Assembly (NCBI GenBank): GCA_041398225.1
Contig: JAWKVD010000006.1
Span: forward strand, 1 to 64,000
Source: JAWKVD01 sp041398225
Lineage (GTDB): Bacteria > Pseudomonadota > Alphaproteobacteria > Caulobacterales > Hyphomonadaceae
Direction: 5' to 3'
DNA length: 64,000 nucleotides
How positions within the stretch are numbered: position 1 is the stretch's first letter; each line of letters opens with the position of its first letter. The position numbers and the translations under genes were made by a program. The notes beneath the pieces are model-generated. The model did not search any database, was not told where the DNA came from, and worked only from the letters and a program-made list of their open reading frames with translations. Positions 25,961-34,187 of the stretch are shown here, one piece after another.

Positions 25961-27265
25961 TCATGACGCAGCCTCGCCAACCCCCGCTCCTACGCCTTCG
26001 AAGGCATAAGGGTTCAGAAACTGACGTCCTCTGAAGAGCGCTCGATCAACGACGGTCAGGCTCGCTTCGTCACAGACCGCTTCAAATTCGCGGCGGATGA
26101 TGGCGATCTGCGACCGCATGATGGCGAGTGCCTCGGAAGCGGTCAGCAAGAAAGTCTCTGCCGCTGCAAGACAGGTTGCTAGCTGGCTTTGATGCGCGGT
26201 GCCGTGGATGAGCATGGCCTGACTCGCCACATTGCCGGTGCGCGCTTGCGGGCAGATGTCATAGGCTGGCGTGAGGCTGAGCTGTTTGCCATCCCAGAAG
26301 GCCGCGTGGTTGCGGGCGTGATCGTCGGTGTTGCCGCACAGAATATTGAACACGAGGCGGCCGAACAGTTCGCGGAGCGTCTCGCGCGGCGCGTCAAAGC
26401 GATGGCGAACGATCTCGGCTAAGGCTTCATAGCTGGCGTGCCGCGCCATCATCTCATCGAGTTCGAGCAAGGTGAGCGCTGACAGCATCGCGCGTCGGCG
26501 CCAACCGGCGTCGGTATGTTCGCGGTCAAACCGTTCGATCAGCAGGACATCTTTGCCAAGCGCGCTTTCTAGGCGCACGGGTGCGACGCGAAGGTCGCAA
26601 GCCGCTGCAAGGCGCATCGCGATGAATTCTGCCTTCACGACGCTGTAGAGGTCATTCGAGGCCGAGAACTTGGCGATGTACTTGGTATCGCCATCCTCGA
26701 TCATGGCTTTGGGGCGCGCGCCACCGAGCGAGGATCCATGGCGCAGTGCGAGGTCGAGCTCAGGCGAGAGCGGCATGCCGCGCTCGACAAGCTCCGCCGC
26801 CGCAAGCAGCGTCGCAAGCGGCGCGCTTTGTCCAACGCGCGGAACGTACGCGGTCGCCGAGGCCTGGAAATCGAGCGCGCCGATACGGTCAGAGCCTGAC
26901 TCCAAGAGGTAGGTCAGCTCATCAAGCTCAACCGCGCCCGCAGCCTCTCCCTTGAGCCCCATCGTGCGGTTGATGATCACACGCCGGCCCCAAGCATCCG
27001 GTGAGGCGTCGCGCAGGCAGCCAGGCATGGAGAGACCGGTTAGGGGTGTGAGTTCGCCTGCGCGCAAGGGCAACTCGCGGTCAAACAGCGAGATCGCTTC
27101 ACCCCGATCGAGGTACGAACGCCCGTAGTTGAACACCAGCGTGTCGCCGGGGCCTTTTGCGAGACGGCCAGCCACCACCGGCTCTGTCGCGCCCGGCAAC
27201 CAGACCCAAACAAAGGCCTCTTTAGGGGATTCCTTTGGGGCTTGCCCCTTTGGGCTAGAAATCAT
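25961..27265 (-). CDS. hipA: HipA-family serine/threonine kinase toxin
   Basis: The 434-residue protein has the HipA N-terminal couple-HipA domain (about 10-130: WLPGATEPVVAGRLAK, SMPGCLRDASPDAWGRRVI) and the kinase-like C-domain. The kinase domain shows the ATP-loop region GSSLGGARPKAMI, the catalytic segment NILCGNTDDHARNHAA and a metal-binding LTPAYDICP. HipA toxins phosphorylate glutamyl-tRNA synthetase or related targets, causing growth arrest; the target here is unknown. The start overlaps the antitoxin stop by 11 bp, so the pair is translationally coupled. Such modules stabilise mobile elements. Confidence 0.9.
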   Translation of the reverse strand: MISSPKGQAPKESPKEAFVWVWLPGATEPVVAGRLAKGPGDTLVFNYGRSYLDRGEAISLFDRELPLRAGELTPLTGLSMPGCLRDASPDAWGRRVIINRTMGLKGEAAGAVELDELTYLLESGSDRIGALDFQASATAYVPRVGQSAPLATLLAAAELVERGMPLSPELDLALRHGSSLGGARPKAMIEDGDTKYIAKFSASNDLYSVVKAEFIAMRLAAACDLRVAPVRLESALGKDVLLIERFDREHTDAGWRRRAMLSALTLLELDEMMARHASYEALAEIVRHRFDAPRETLRELFGRLVFNILCGNTDDHARNHAAFWDGKQLSLTPAYDICPQARTGNVASQAMLIHGTAHQSQLATCLAAAETFLLTASEALAIMRSQIAIIRREFEAVCDEASLTVVDRALFRGRQFLNPYAFEGVGAGVGEAAS

Positions 27266-27626
27266 CGTTCACCGCCGTGCCGCGTCGCCGCACCGCTTTA
27301 GGAAGAAGACTTAGCTTCTCGTCTTGCCGTGCACGCTCGGCGGCAAGCCGTGAGGGCTCAGCCGTGAAGAGGGGGACCCCGACAACCGTCGCGGCCTCAA
27401 AGGCCACGCCGAGGCCCACGCGCGGGTCGCCAAGTTCGATGCGCTGCATGAGGTCGCGCGATACCCCCACGCGCTCGGCCAGCGCTTGCACGCTCAGCTG
27501 GCGCTCGATACGCGCGGCGCGGATCAATTGCCCAAGCAGCGTCACTGCTTCACGCGTTTGGCGTGCGTAGGCGCGCGCCGTGCGGCGCGTTGCGGGGGGA
27601 GGGGTGGGGGCGGTCTTTCGAGCCAT
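27255..27626 (-). CDS. hipB: HipB-like XRE antitoxin
   Basis: With the ATG at 27626 the product is 123 residues. The DNA-binding helix-turn-helix is LGQLIRAARIERQLSVQALAERVGVSRDLMQRIELGD, followed by a helical tail that should contact HipA. An upstream in-frame extension (through HIGHKGF) is rejected because the operator palindrome lies inside it. The protein should neutralise HipA and repress the operon by binding the 16-bp palindrome 42 bp upstream. Confidence 0.85.
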   Translation of the reverse strand: MARKTAPTPPPATRRTARAYARQTREAVTLLGQLIRAARIERQLSVQALAERVGVSRDLMQRIELGDPRVGLGVAFEAATVVGVPLFTAEPSRLAAERARQDEKLSLLPKAVRRRGTAVNDDF

Positions 27627-27667
27627 CTGACAAGCATGCCAGAGAAAGCGCCAAAAGTCAAGGAAAC

Positions 27668-27683
27668 GACTTACAGGTAAGTC
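27668..27683. promoter_or_regulatory. palindromic operator upstream of hipBA
   Basis: GACTTAC-AG-GTAAGTC is a perfect 7-bp inverted repeat with a 2-bp centre, placed 42-57 bp before the hipB start on the minus strand. This is where XRE-type antitoxins bind to autoregulate. No second copy was noticed nearby. Confidence 0.65.
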
Positions 27684-27711
27684 ATTGAAGCCTTTGTGAC
27701 CGATATGAACG

Positions 27712-28045
27712 TCATTTTGATGCGGATCGCCGCCGCTCATCGTTTAACAATCTCGGTCTCGATACCGAGGGTATCGAAAAGGGTCTTTGGCCAAACCGCG
27801 CCCAATCATTGAGCTTTGCAGGAGAAAGCCATACAGAATGTATGCTCTTCTCCCGCTTTGGCTCAGTCCACGTCCGGCCCAGCAGCACGATGCGGTTATC
27901 GAGCGGGAGCGCATCCAGCACACGACGTGAGGCCTGCGCCGGTCTCGTGCGGGATAGGGCGGCTGTTTTCGATGCGCTGCCAGCTGGCCGCGCCGTTCTT
28001 CCGGCGCTTGACGGTGTAGGCGATGAGGACGGGGTCGGTGGCCAT
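27712..28045 (-). pseudogene. frameshifted remnant of a small conjugation-region protein
   Basis: From an ATG at 28045 the frame reads MATDPVLIAYTVKRRKNGAA, then SWQRIENSRPIPHETGAGLTS, and stops making sense. The next frame continues with VLDALPLDNRIVLLGRTWTE. The joined sequence matches the intact 65-residue protein at 52311-52508 (RWTEIGAAWPH..., LEALPPTGKIVM), so this is a second, broken copy with a +1 shift near 27,923-27,928. A fragment resembling a 3' end of the same family (ending in LLAPHVE) lies upstream near 28,150. Confidence 0.5.
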
Positions 28046-28177
28046 GGGCCAAGTGTGCCGGAGATGGGCGGATTCGCCAGCCAGTGAATTGGCAGAGCAC
28101 TGATGAAAAAGCCGAAGAAGAGCATGCACTCTTCTCCGGTTCTGTTTCACTCCACGTGCGGCGCTAACAGCTAGCGA

Positions 28178-28576
28178 TCACCGTGGCTTCAATCGCGTGT
28201 ATCGGCTTCTATGCGGGCGCAGGGCCTGCTGCCAGTTTCTTTTTGCGATTCTTGATGGCGCGCGCTCGACGGTTGCTCGGTCTTCTTCTGGCAGTCTCTC
28301 GTCAGACTGAGCCATACGGACTACCGCAATGCTGGCGGCGATGGCGGGAGCAAACGCCATCGGTGCTGTGACGCCGAGTTTCAAAGGTGATGTGGCCAGA
28401 ACGCCGGCAGCAAGCGCGGTGCTGCCAAGCGCATATTTACCGCGCTCATCCATCAGCTGTTCGTGCGCTGCGTCGAGTTCTGTGCCGGTTAGGCCTTCAC
28501 GCTCGACAATCTTCTCAAGAGACGTGAATTGGCGCGCAATTCGGCGTAGTGGGTTCGTACTTCTCTTCTTGGACAT
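28178..28576 (-). CDS. small hypothetical protein with a hydrophobic centre
   Basis: This 132-residue protein has a basic start (MSKKRSTNPLRRIARQF), a charged helix, and a hydrophobic middle (ALGSTALAAGVLATSPL and APMAFAPAIAASIAVV) that could form one or two membrane helices, then a basic tail. No family is recognised. It precedes the replication gene region in the opposite orientation. Confidence 0.5.
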   Translation of the reverse strand: MSKKRSTNPLRRIARQFTSLEKIVEREGLTGTELDAAHEQLMDERGKYALGSTALAAGVLATSPLKLGVTAPMAFAPAIAASIAVVRMAQSDERLPEEDRATVERAPSRIAKRNWQQALRPHRSRYTRLKPR

Positions 28577-28839
28577 TCTGCCCCCCCTTCATTGGGCGCC
28601 GCGTTCTGCGGCACATGGGAGCAAGAATACGATGCGACCTCGAAACTAAAGTTTAATTGGATGCGCAATTTTCTTGCGTATTTAGGCGCGAAATGCGGGT
28701 TTAGCGAAGGGTCGTAGGTTTGCAGCCCTGCGTGTGCGCGCCGCTGTTCAAAATTCTTCATCATCAGCGATAAGACGGCCTTCATCGCGTGGGTGACTGG
28801 TGTGTGAGGCATTGCGTGCTGCAGTAAGCCGAATGACCC

Positions 28840-29934
28840 TTGCCGCACGTCCGTGCTCTGGCATTCTCGGCTGTGGTTTCAAAGAGCAGCTTTTCTACGC
28901 CCGCGACGCGTCCTGACCCTCATCCGATCAAAGATTTCTTCATCGGCGAGCTGATCGACTACGCGCCGAAAGATCACCCTGACATGATGGAGCGTCCGTT
29001 CTTCGCGATCGCGAAGCGGAAACGCTTGCGCCCCATCGTGTACGAGAATGCCGATGGCTCGGTCTGGATCAAAGTCACCGGCCACCCCGAGCACGGCATG
29101 GCGACCATCTGGGACGCCGACATTCTCATCTATTGCATCTCGAAGGTCGTCGCGGCGCGTGATGCTGGTGACAACGATTTCGGCGCAAGCATCTTCGTGA
29201 CGCCCTACGAGCTGCTGAAGGGCATCGCGCGCGAGACCGGCGGCAAGAATTACAATGAGCTGATGGCAGCCATTAAGCGCCTCAAGACCACGACTATCGA
29301 GACCAACATCCGGGGCGGCAAGAACCGCATCGCCATCTTCAACTGGCTTGCGGAGGTCGAGGGGGAGGGCCGTATGGTCGAGAACCCCGAGCAATTAAAG
29401 ACGCTGGAGCTGCGTCTCTCGAACTGGCTCTTCAAAGGTATCATGTCAGGGAAGGGCGTCCTTACGCTCGACCGTGAATGGTTTCTGCTGAAGGGCGGCC
29501 TTGAGCGTGTGATCTATCGCATCGCCCGGAAGCATGCCGGCGAGCAGCCACAAGGATGGACGTGCCGCGTCGAGCTTCTGCACCAGAAAACCGGCAGCGA
29601 GGAACCCATCCGCAATTTCGCTGTCCGCCTTCGTCGTCTTGTTCAGCGGAATAACTTGCCGCGCTACGTCATGAGCCTCACGAAGACTGCTGACGGCTCC
29701 GAGGCCGTGCATTTCATCGGGCGCGCATTCGTCAAAGCGGTGGAGGCACCATCTTTGCCTGCGACACTCGGTGGGCAGTTGGCGCAAGCACGGGATCTGG
29801 CGCGCACCGCATGGATCGACAGTGGCCGCAATCCGCGCGGCTTCGAGGCGACCTGGTCGCGCTGGCTTTCTGACGGCCGTGAGCCCGATGAATTCATCCG
29901 GGTGCACCAACAAGCTGAGAGCATGGCGCGCTAG
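28840..29934 (+). CDS. repA: plasmid replication initiator (RPA / RepA family)
   Basis: The protein (364 residues from a TTG at 28840; a GTG at 28873 is also possible) matches the replication initiator protein A family: PIKDFFIGELIDYAPKDHPDMMERPFFAI near the N-terminus, ATIWDADILIYCISK, a winged-helix region with KNYNELMAAIKRLKTTTIET, and WFLLKGGLERVIYRIARKHAG. Such proteins bind iterons and open the origin. A cluster of iterons starts 33 bp after its stop, so gene and origin form one replicon. Presence within an integrated element means that replication from it must be controlled or silent. Confidence 0.88.
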   Translation: MPHVRALAFSAVVSKSSFSTPATRPDPHPIKDFFIGELIDYAPKDHPDMMERPFFAIAKRKRLRPIVYENADGSVWIKVTGHPEHGMATIWDADILIYCISKVVAARDAGDNDFGASIFVTPYELLKGIARETGGKNYNELMAAIKRLKTTTIETNIRGGKNRIAIFNWLAEVEGEGRMVENPEQLKTLELRLSNWLFKGIMSGKGVLTLDREWFLLKGGLERVIYRIARKHAGEQPQGWTCRVELLHQKTGSEEPIRNFAVRLRRLVQRNNLPRYVMSLTKTADGSEAVHFIGRAFVKAVEAPSLPATLGGQLAQARDLARTAWIDSGRNPRGFEATWSRWLSDGREPDEFIRVHQQAESMAR

Positions 29935-29966
29935 CGAGCGTCGATGTCTGGGCTAGGCGCAGGACC

Positions 29967-30472
29967 TATCGGGTATCGGATGCAGCATGCGCGCGGTCCA
30001 TGCAGAAATATGCGAATGCAGAAACAGTTTGGCGTGGTCGCGCGGGCAATGAGCAATCACAGGCACTTAGGTGCGCTCACTATCGGTGTATCGGATGCAG
30101 GGTGCCTGATTTAGGATTTTATGCGCCCATAAAAGCAGAAAGCCGATGGCCTCGCGCCTTACTCATCATGCATTTTCAGCGGCTTAGAGTGCGAGCCTAT
30201 CGGTGTATCGAATGCAGGGAAGGCATGCAGGGGTCGGTTAAGCGCCGCCCCAGTCATGACGATGCGTCCTGACCGCGTTCGGCGGTGAGCAACATCAATA
30301 GCTTAGAGCATTAGATGTCGGTGTATCAGATGCAGATTATCGGACTTCGAATGCAGCAGTGCGCAGCGCCGAGAAGGGGCAATCATCGGTGTATCGGGTG
30401 CAGCCGGACTCGGTGGATAGAATGCAGGACAATCGGTGTATTGAATGCCTAGGGTCGGTGTATCGAATGCAG
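29967..30472 (+). repeat. iteron array / plasmid origin of replication (oriV)
   Basis: At least nine copies of a 20-bp direct repeat, consensus TATCGGTGTATCGAATGCAG, lie at 29967, 30081, 30198, 30316, 30338, 30384, 30408, 30431 and 30453. Copies at 30081 and 30198 are best conserved; those at 29967 and 30338 lack one base. A poorer relative is at about 30007. They directly follow the repA gene, all in one orientation, as expected of iterons bound by the initiator. An AT-rich stretch at about 30,520-30,565 is a candidate unwinding element. Confidence 0.88.
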
Positions 30473-31038
30473 GGCCATACGCTAAGTGTTTGATGCGGCG
30501 CCGAGAATGGCGCTCCGCACGCGGCTTAACGCCTTAACTTCTTCTATTAACATATTCTCTTTAACGGCAGTCTCTGCAGCTCAGAGCTAAAGAGCAAACA
30601 TTGAAACGAGGGGGCTCATTGCCGCCCCCTCGAAGACCCCCGCTAGGATGCTTCCGCAAGGATATTGGCTGTGATCGGCGGGCTCCGTGCGCTGGTAAGG
30701 ATGTGTTGCCATGAATCCCGCGCAGCATGTCGGGAATGGAAAGGGTGCGCTTTCGAATTCGGCAAGCGTGGAAAGTTTCGCGCGCGGGTATGTCACCGGC
30801 TTGACGACCAGCAGTCAACGCGGTCGATTGCGTCTGTGGAACGCAGGAAGCACCTCATAACCCCAGCCGGCTCGGGGCAGCCCGGCGGGGGAACGCGAGC
30901 GTCAGGCGGTTTGTCCATTGAGCACATCTTGCCCGCTGATGCCGGTGCTTGGCGGTTCGATCTCGATGTGCGCGGTGATCTTCAACTCGGGAACGTCAGA
31001 CTGATCATGCGCGCGCGATCTCAGGATAACGAGGGCAG
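30473..31038. other. interval without a supported gene
   Basis: The interval begins with the AT-rich tract after the iterons (30,520-30,565) and then becomes GC-rich. Open frames here start with rare codons, lack ribosome sites and have no recognisable domains, so none is called. Some of the last 150 bp may be debris from the truncated chemoreceptor gene that follows. Confidence 0.4.
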
Positions 31039-31512
31039 TTGAACCAGTCGGCCAGCGATATGAGCTCGATTGTCGAGACCATTCAAACCATCACGGGGCA
31101 AATTCATCTGCTGGCGTTGAACGCAACGATCGAGTCCGCTCGCGCAGGCGAGGCCGGGAAGGGTTTCGCGGTGGTCGCTAGCGAGGTCAAGAACCTCGCC
31201 GGACAAGTCAAGAACGCTAGCACGACAATCAGCACGAACATTGAGGGCATGCAATCCGTTGCAGGCGACGTGGCGCATGCGTTGCGTGGTATCGCGCAGG
31301 CTATGCAGGATGTGCAGGGGAGCGTGAGCGGGGTTGCGGCCGCCATCGAGGAGCAATCGGCGGTCAGCAATGAGATTTCCCGCAACATGCAGGAAGCAAC
31401 AGTCGCGGTGAGCGCGACTGACGGCAGCATCAACGCCATAGCGAGCGCACTCGAAAGCGTGAGCGTTTCAGCTGAACACGTTCAACGCGACATGGAAGCA
31501 CTCGTTCGCTGA
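31039..31512 (+). pseudogene. truncated methyl-accepting chemotaxis protein (signalling domain only)
   Basis: The frame begins in the middle of the cytoplasmic signalling domain: IVETIQTITGQIHLLALNATIESARAGEAGKGFAVVASEVKNLA is the hairpin tip bound by CheA and CheW, continued by adaptation helices (SAVSNEISRNMQEATVAV). An in-frame stop at 31027-31029 and the lack of any sensory, HAMP or membrane segment show that the 5' part is lost. It is probably a decayed chemoreceptor remnant. Confidence 0.7.
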
Positions 31513-31595
31513 CGCGCGCTCTCGATTCCTGACGTTGTGGGGTTTTGAGCGCCACGCGAACCCGCTAGGATGGCTACGCAGCAGTGGAGCACGCC

Positions 31596-31964
31596 ATGTC
31601 GACCAACGAAGCCATCGTTCGCGCCTTCATCGCCGCCTGGTCACGGCTCGACGTCGAGGAGCTTCTAACGTTCTTCGCGCCGGACGGTGTCTATCACAAT
31701 ATGCCGGTCGCGCCCGTCAAAGGGCATGAACAACTGCGCCCTTTCATCAAGGCCTTCCTCAAAGGCTGGACAGAGACGACCTGGGATATTCACGCTGTTC
31801 TCGCCGCCGGCGACCTCGTCATGGTCGAGCGGCTCGATCGCACGCTGGTGGGGGACAAGACTGTCGCCCTGCCTTGCTGCGGCGTGTTCGAGATGGCGGA
31901 CGGCAAGATCAAGGTCTGGCGTGATTATTTCGACATGGCCACCTATACCAAGGCGCTGACCTAA
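31596..31964 (+). CDS. limonene-1,2-epoxide hydrolase-like / SnoaL-fold protein
   Basis: With the ATG at 31596 the 122-residue protein has a single NTF2-like cone fold: AFIAAWSRLDVEELLTFFAPDGVYHNMP, then GHEQLRPFIKAFL and a closing KIKVWRDYFDMATY. The LEH family uses Asp-Arg-Asp residues of this type to hydrolyse epoxides, and WRDYFD contains the likely catalytic Arg and Asp. The substrate cannot be predicted. The next gene converges on it. Confidence 0.8.
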   Translation: MSTNEAIVRAFIAAWSRLDVEELLTFFAPDGVYHNMPVAPVKGHEQLRPFIKAFLKGWTETTWDIHAVLAAGDLVMVERLDRTLVGDKTVALPCCGVFEMADGKIKVWRDYFDMATYTKALT

Positions 31965-31968
31965 AGTC

Positions 31969-32589
31969 TCACACGGGGCCGTGTTCGCGACGCCGCCAAG
32001 CTTCACGCGTCATCTCCCAATAGCGCGAGAGGCGCACTGAACCGTCAGGGCGCACACCGTCTCGCTCGCCCATCGCGACGAATCCGGCAGCCTCGATGAC
32101 GCGCGCCGAGCGCACATTGTCGAGCGCGGCGGTGACGCAGATGAGGCGCACGCCCAGACTCTCGAACATGAAGTTGAAGCTCCGCGCCGCGCCCGCTTTC
32201 CCAAGGCCGTCGTTCTGATGATCGGCGCGGTGCGCGCCCGCGATCTCCGCCGCCGACAGGTCCGGCCAGACGGTAAAACGCGAATAGAGCCAGGGCGTGC
32301 CGCCCGCATCGAGGCAAACGACGAGCAGCGCTTCGCCCTTCTCGCGGAGACGCGCGGCCTCGTCCACCCAGGCCGACAGGTTCGCGCGCGTGAGCGGGCG
32401 CGGAAGGTCATAGATGGGATCGGAGACCGCCGGGTCTTCCAGCAGTGCAACCAATCCATCGACATGCGCATCGCCTGCGACGACGAAATTGTCGCCGAGC
32501 AGCGCAAGGTCCGCGCGCCGCACGGCGGCGCGGATGGCTTCCGCTTCGGCGGGCGTTGTGTTGAGGACAGTCTTCGGTGGTGCGCTCAT
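31969..32589 (-). CDS. GNAT-family N-acetyltransferase
   Basis: The 206-residue product is read from the ATG at 32589. The C-terminal half has the RimJ/RimL-type GNAT layout: YSRFTVWPDLSAAEIAG, then the substrate-binding and acetyl-CoA region RSFNFMFESLGVRLICVTAALDN, and VRSARVIEAAGFVAMGERDG, which is the typical pair of helix and beta-bulge. The substrate is unknown. It is at the start of a run of minus-strand genes that includes two redox proteins. Confidence 0.8.
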   Translation of the reverse strand: MSAPPKTVLNTTPAEAEAIRAAVRRADLALLGDNFVVAGDAHVDGLVALLEDPAVSDPIYDLPRPLTRANLSAWVDEAARLREKGEALLVVCLDAGGTPWLYSRFTVWPDLSAAEIAGAHRADHQNDGLGKAGAARSFNFMFESLGVRLICVTAALDNVRSARVIEAAGFVAMGERDGVRPDGSVRLSRYWEMTREAWRRREHGPV

Positions 32590-32641
32590 GGGGCGGACTT
32601 TGGCCTGTCCAACGCGCGGCGGCAACTGAGCCCGAGTGGGG

Positions 32642-33163
32642 CTACGAGCAGCCGTCCGGCGTACAGACAGCATCCTCGGCACGGGCGGGCATTGCCGGTC
32701 GCTCGCCGAGCAGCGCCATGATCTCAGCGCCAAGCTGCAGATCGGCCAGGTGTCCGAAAGCCTGGCGGCGCAAACGTCCCTCACGGTCGATGAGCAGCGT
32801 CGTCGGCGTGCCCTGCATGGCATAGGCCCGCATGGTGTGCGGCACGCCATCGCCATCCGGCGCGTCAACGCCGACCGGAAACCGGATGCGGTACTCATGG
32901 AGAAAGGCTGCGAGCGATCTCGGGGTCATAGCGTCGTGATGCTCGAACACAGTGTGCAGCCCGACGACCGTGACATCCTCCGGGCGGAAGGTCTCGGCGA
33001 CGCGCTGCGCCTGTGGCAAGCCTTGACTGACGCAACCGGGGCAAAGCATCTGGAAGGCGCAAACCATCACGACGCGTCCCCGCAGCTCCGCGAGCGACAA
33101 GGGCGACGGGCTGTTGAACCATTCTGTCGTGCGCCAGGCTGGCGCGGCTCGGAGTGGGGGCAT
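32642..33163 (-). CDS. peroxiredoxin / TlpA-like thiol oxidoreductase
   Basis: This 173-residue protein is a thioredoxin-fold redoxin. The active-site segment VVMVCAFQMLCPGCVSQGL contains CPGC, and the later GTPTTLLIDREGRLRRQ carries the conserved cis-Pro. A Cys-rich tail (AVCTPDGCS) is unusual. No signal peptide is visible, so it is likely cytosolic. It lies upstream of and in the same orientation as a small thioredoxin-like gene region controlled by the MarR protein, suggesting a small disulphide-stress module. Confidence 0.8.
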   Translation of the reverse strand: MPPLRAAPAWRTTEWFNSPSPLSLAELRGRVVMVCAFQMLCPGCVSQGLPQAQRVAETFRPEDVTVVGLHTVFEHHDAMTPRSLAAFLHEYRIRFPVGVDAPDGDGVPHTMRAYAMQGTPTTLLIDREGRLRRQAFGHLADLQLGAEIMALLGERPAMPARAEDAVCTPDGCS

Positions 33164-33242
33164 GGTTTCTCCTGATCAGTTGCAAGATTATCGGCGCCCG
33201 GCCTCTGCCCGGACGCCGATTGGTGTTTGTGCGTGCGTTGGC

Positions 33243-33485
33243 TCAGCTGCCTTTCACATCGGCCATCGAGGCGCCGAAATTGATATGAAAAGGCGCGCCA
33301 TTGATGACGAAGGCCGGCACGGAGACCACGCCCGCGCGCTCGGCTTCCGCGATCCGGTCCGGCGCGCTCGCGAAATTGACGACCTCAACGTCGTATTTCG
33401 CGGGATCGAGCGCGGCGGCCAGTTGCTGCTCCGCGGTTACACAGACCGTGCAGCCCGCGTGGTAGAAGGTGGCTTTTGTCTTCAT
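33243..33485 (-). CDS. small thioredoxin/glutaredoxin-like protein
   Basis: The 80-residue protein begins MKTKATFYHAGCTVCVTAEQ, with a C-x-x-C active site (CTVC) at residues 12-15. The later VVSVPAFVINGAPFHINFG supplies the cis-Pro loop of a glutaredoxin fold. An AGGAG lies about 10 bp before the ATG, overlapping a TAGNNCTCCTA palindrome. Between the redoxin and the MarR gene on the same strand, it probably acts in thiol reduction or metal trafficking. Confidence 0.8.
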   Translation of the reverse strand: MKTKATFYHAGCTVCVTAEQQLAAALDPAKYDVEVVNFASAPDRIAEAERAGVVSVPAFVINGAPFHINFGASMADVKGS

Positions 33486-33490
33486 GTGAA

Positions 33491-33501
33491 TAGTACTCCT
33501 A
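33491..33501. promoter_or_regulatory. candidate MarR operator before the small redoxin gene
   Basis: TAGTACTCCTA is an imperfect palindrome immediately upstream of the start at 33485. Its reverse complement TAGGAGTACTA shares nine of eleven bases with TAGGAGACCTA at 34129-34139, next to the MarR start. Because it overlaps the likely ribosome site, conservation could also reflect translation, so the call is tentative. Confidence 0.3.
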
Positions 33502-33560
33502 TGTAATAAACGCGTAGAGGCGACGCGCGCGCCTTTCGGATGACCCGAATACTTATCGTC

Positions 33561-34127
33561 TCATGCGGCCTCGTGTTCGGCGCAATCCACGCGCAGATCC
33601 GCCTCGCCGATCGCGGCGTTGATGAAGCGGCAATGGTGCGCGCGTGCGCGGCCCGGATGGGCGTTGGGCGCGAAATAGCGGCAGCTGTGACACATACGTT
33701 GTGGCGCGATCGCGCCCTGGCGCTGTAAATTCTCGATCGCACGCATGACGATGCCGAGCAGCGCCGACTGATCGGATGCCGGAAGCGCCTCGACTACCGC
33801 GCCGAAGCTCAGTGGCCAGCGTTTGGCGAGCGCGCGCCCGGCGCGCGTCACGCGCAGCAATAGCGCCCGCGCGTCATCGGGGTCTGCATGCTTTTGCACG
33901 AAATCTTTGCGCACGAGCGCTGCGACCGCATCGCTCGCCGTGGGCTGGGAAATCTGAAGCTGGGCGGCAAGCGCCGTGAGGCGCAGGCCATCGGGCCTTT
34001 GCAGCAGCAGGCGCAGGATGTCACCCTGGGTCGGGGTCAAGCCTTCAAGCTCGCCTGTACGCCAATCATCCTGGCGCGCCAGCGCGGCGAGGCGGGCGAG
34101 GCCGAACGATACTTGCTCTTTCAACAT
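33561..34127 (-). CDS. MarR-family regulator with a Cys-rich C-terminal extension
   Basis: The 188-residue protein has a MarR winged helix (LTPTQGDILRLLLQRPDGLRLTALAAQLQISQPTASDAVAALVRKDFVQK) followed by an unusual tail MCHSCRYFAPNAHPG...HHCRFINAAIGEADLRVDCAEHE with four cysteines and several histidines. Such a tail could hold zinc or an iron-sulfur cluster as a redox sensor. It lies upstream of a small thioredoxin gene on the same strand and close to sod, so it may control this redox module. Two candidate TAGGAGNNCTA sites flank the locus. Confidence 0.85.
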   Translation of the reverse strand: MLKEQVSFGLARLAALARQDDWRTGELEGLTPTQGDILRLLLQRPDGLRLTALAAQLQISQPTASDAVAALVRKDFVQKHADPDDARALLLRVTRAGRALAKRWPLSFGAVVEALPASDQSALLGIVMRAIENLQRQGAIAPQRMCHSCRYFAPNAHPGRARAHHCRFINAAIGEADLRVDCAEHEAA

Positions 34128-34128
34128 A

Positions 34129-34139
34129 TAGGAGACCTA
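34129..34139. promoter_or_regulatory. candidate MarR operator at its own start
   Basis: TAGGAGACCTA is a near-palindrome (TAGG-AGA-CCTA) immediately upstream of the MarR start at 34127, in a good position for autoregulation. The minus-strand start has no purine-rich ribosome site, which suggests that this site serves regulation and not translation. Confidence 0.35.
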
Positions 34140-34187
34140 AGCAAAAAGCGTCGCCCTCGTCAAGGGGGCTTCGCGGGCTGTCTGGTG

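Noticed and set aside
30665..31042. Open frame of 125 codons between oriV and the chemoreceptor remnant
   Set aside because: It starts with TTG without a ribosome site, has no recognisable domain, and is rich in Arg and Cys as expected of non-coding GC-rich DNA.
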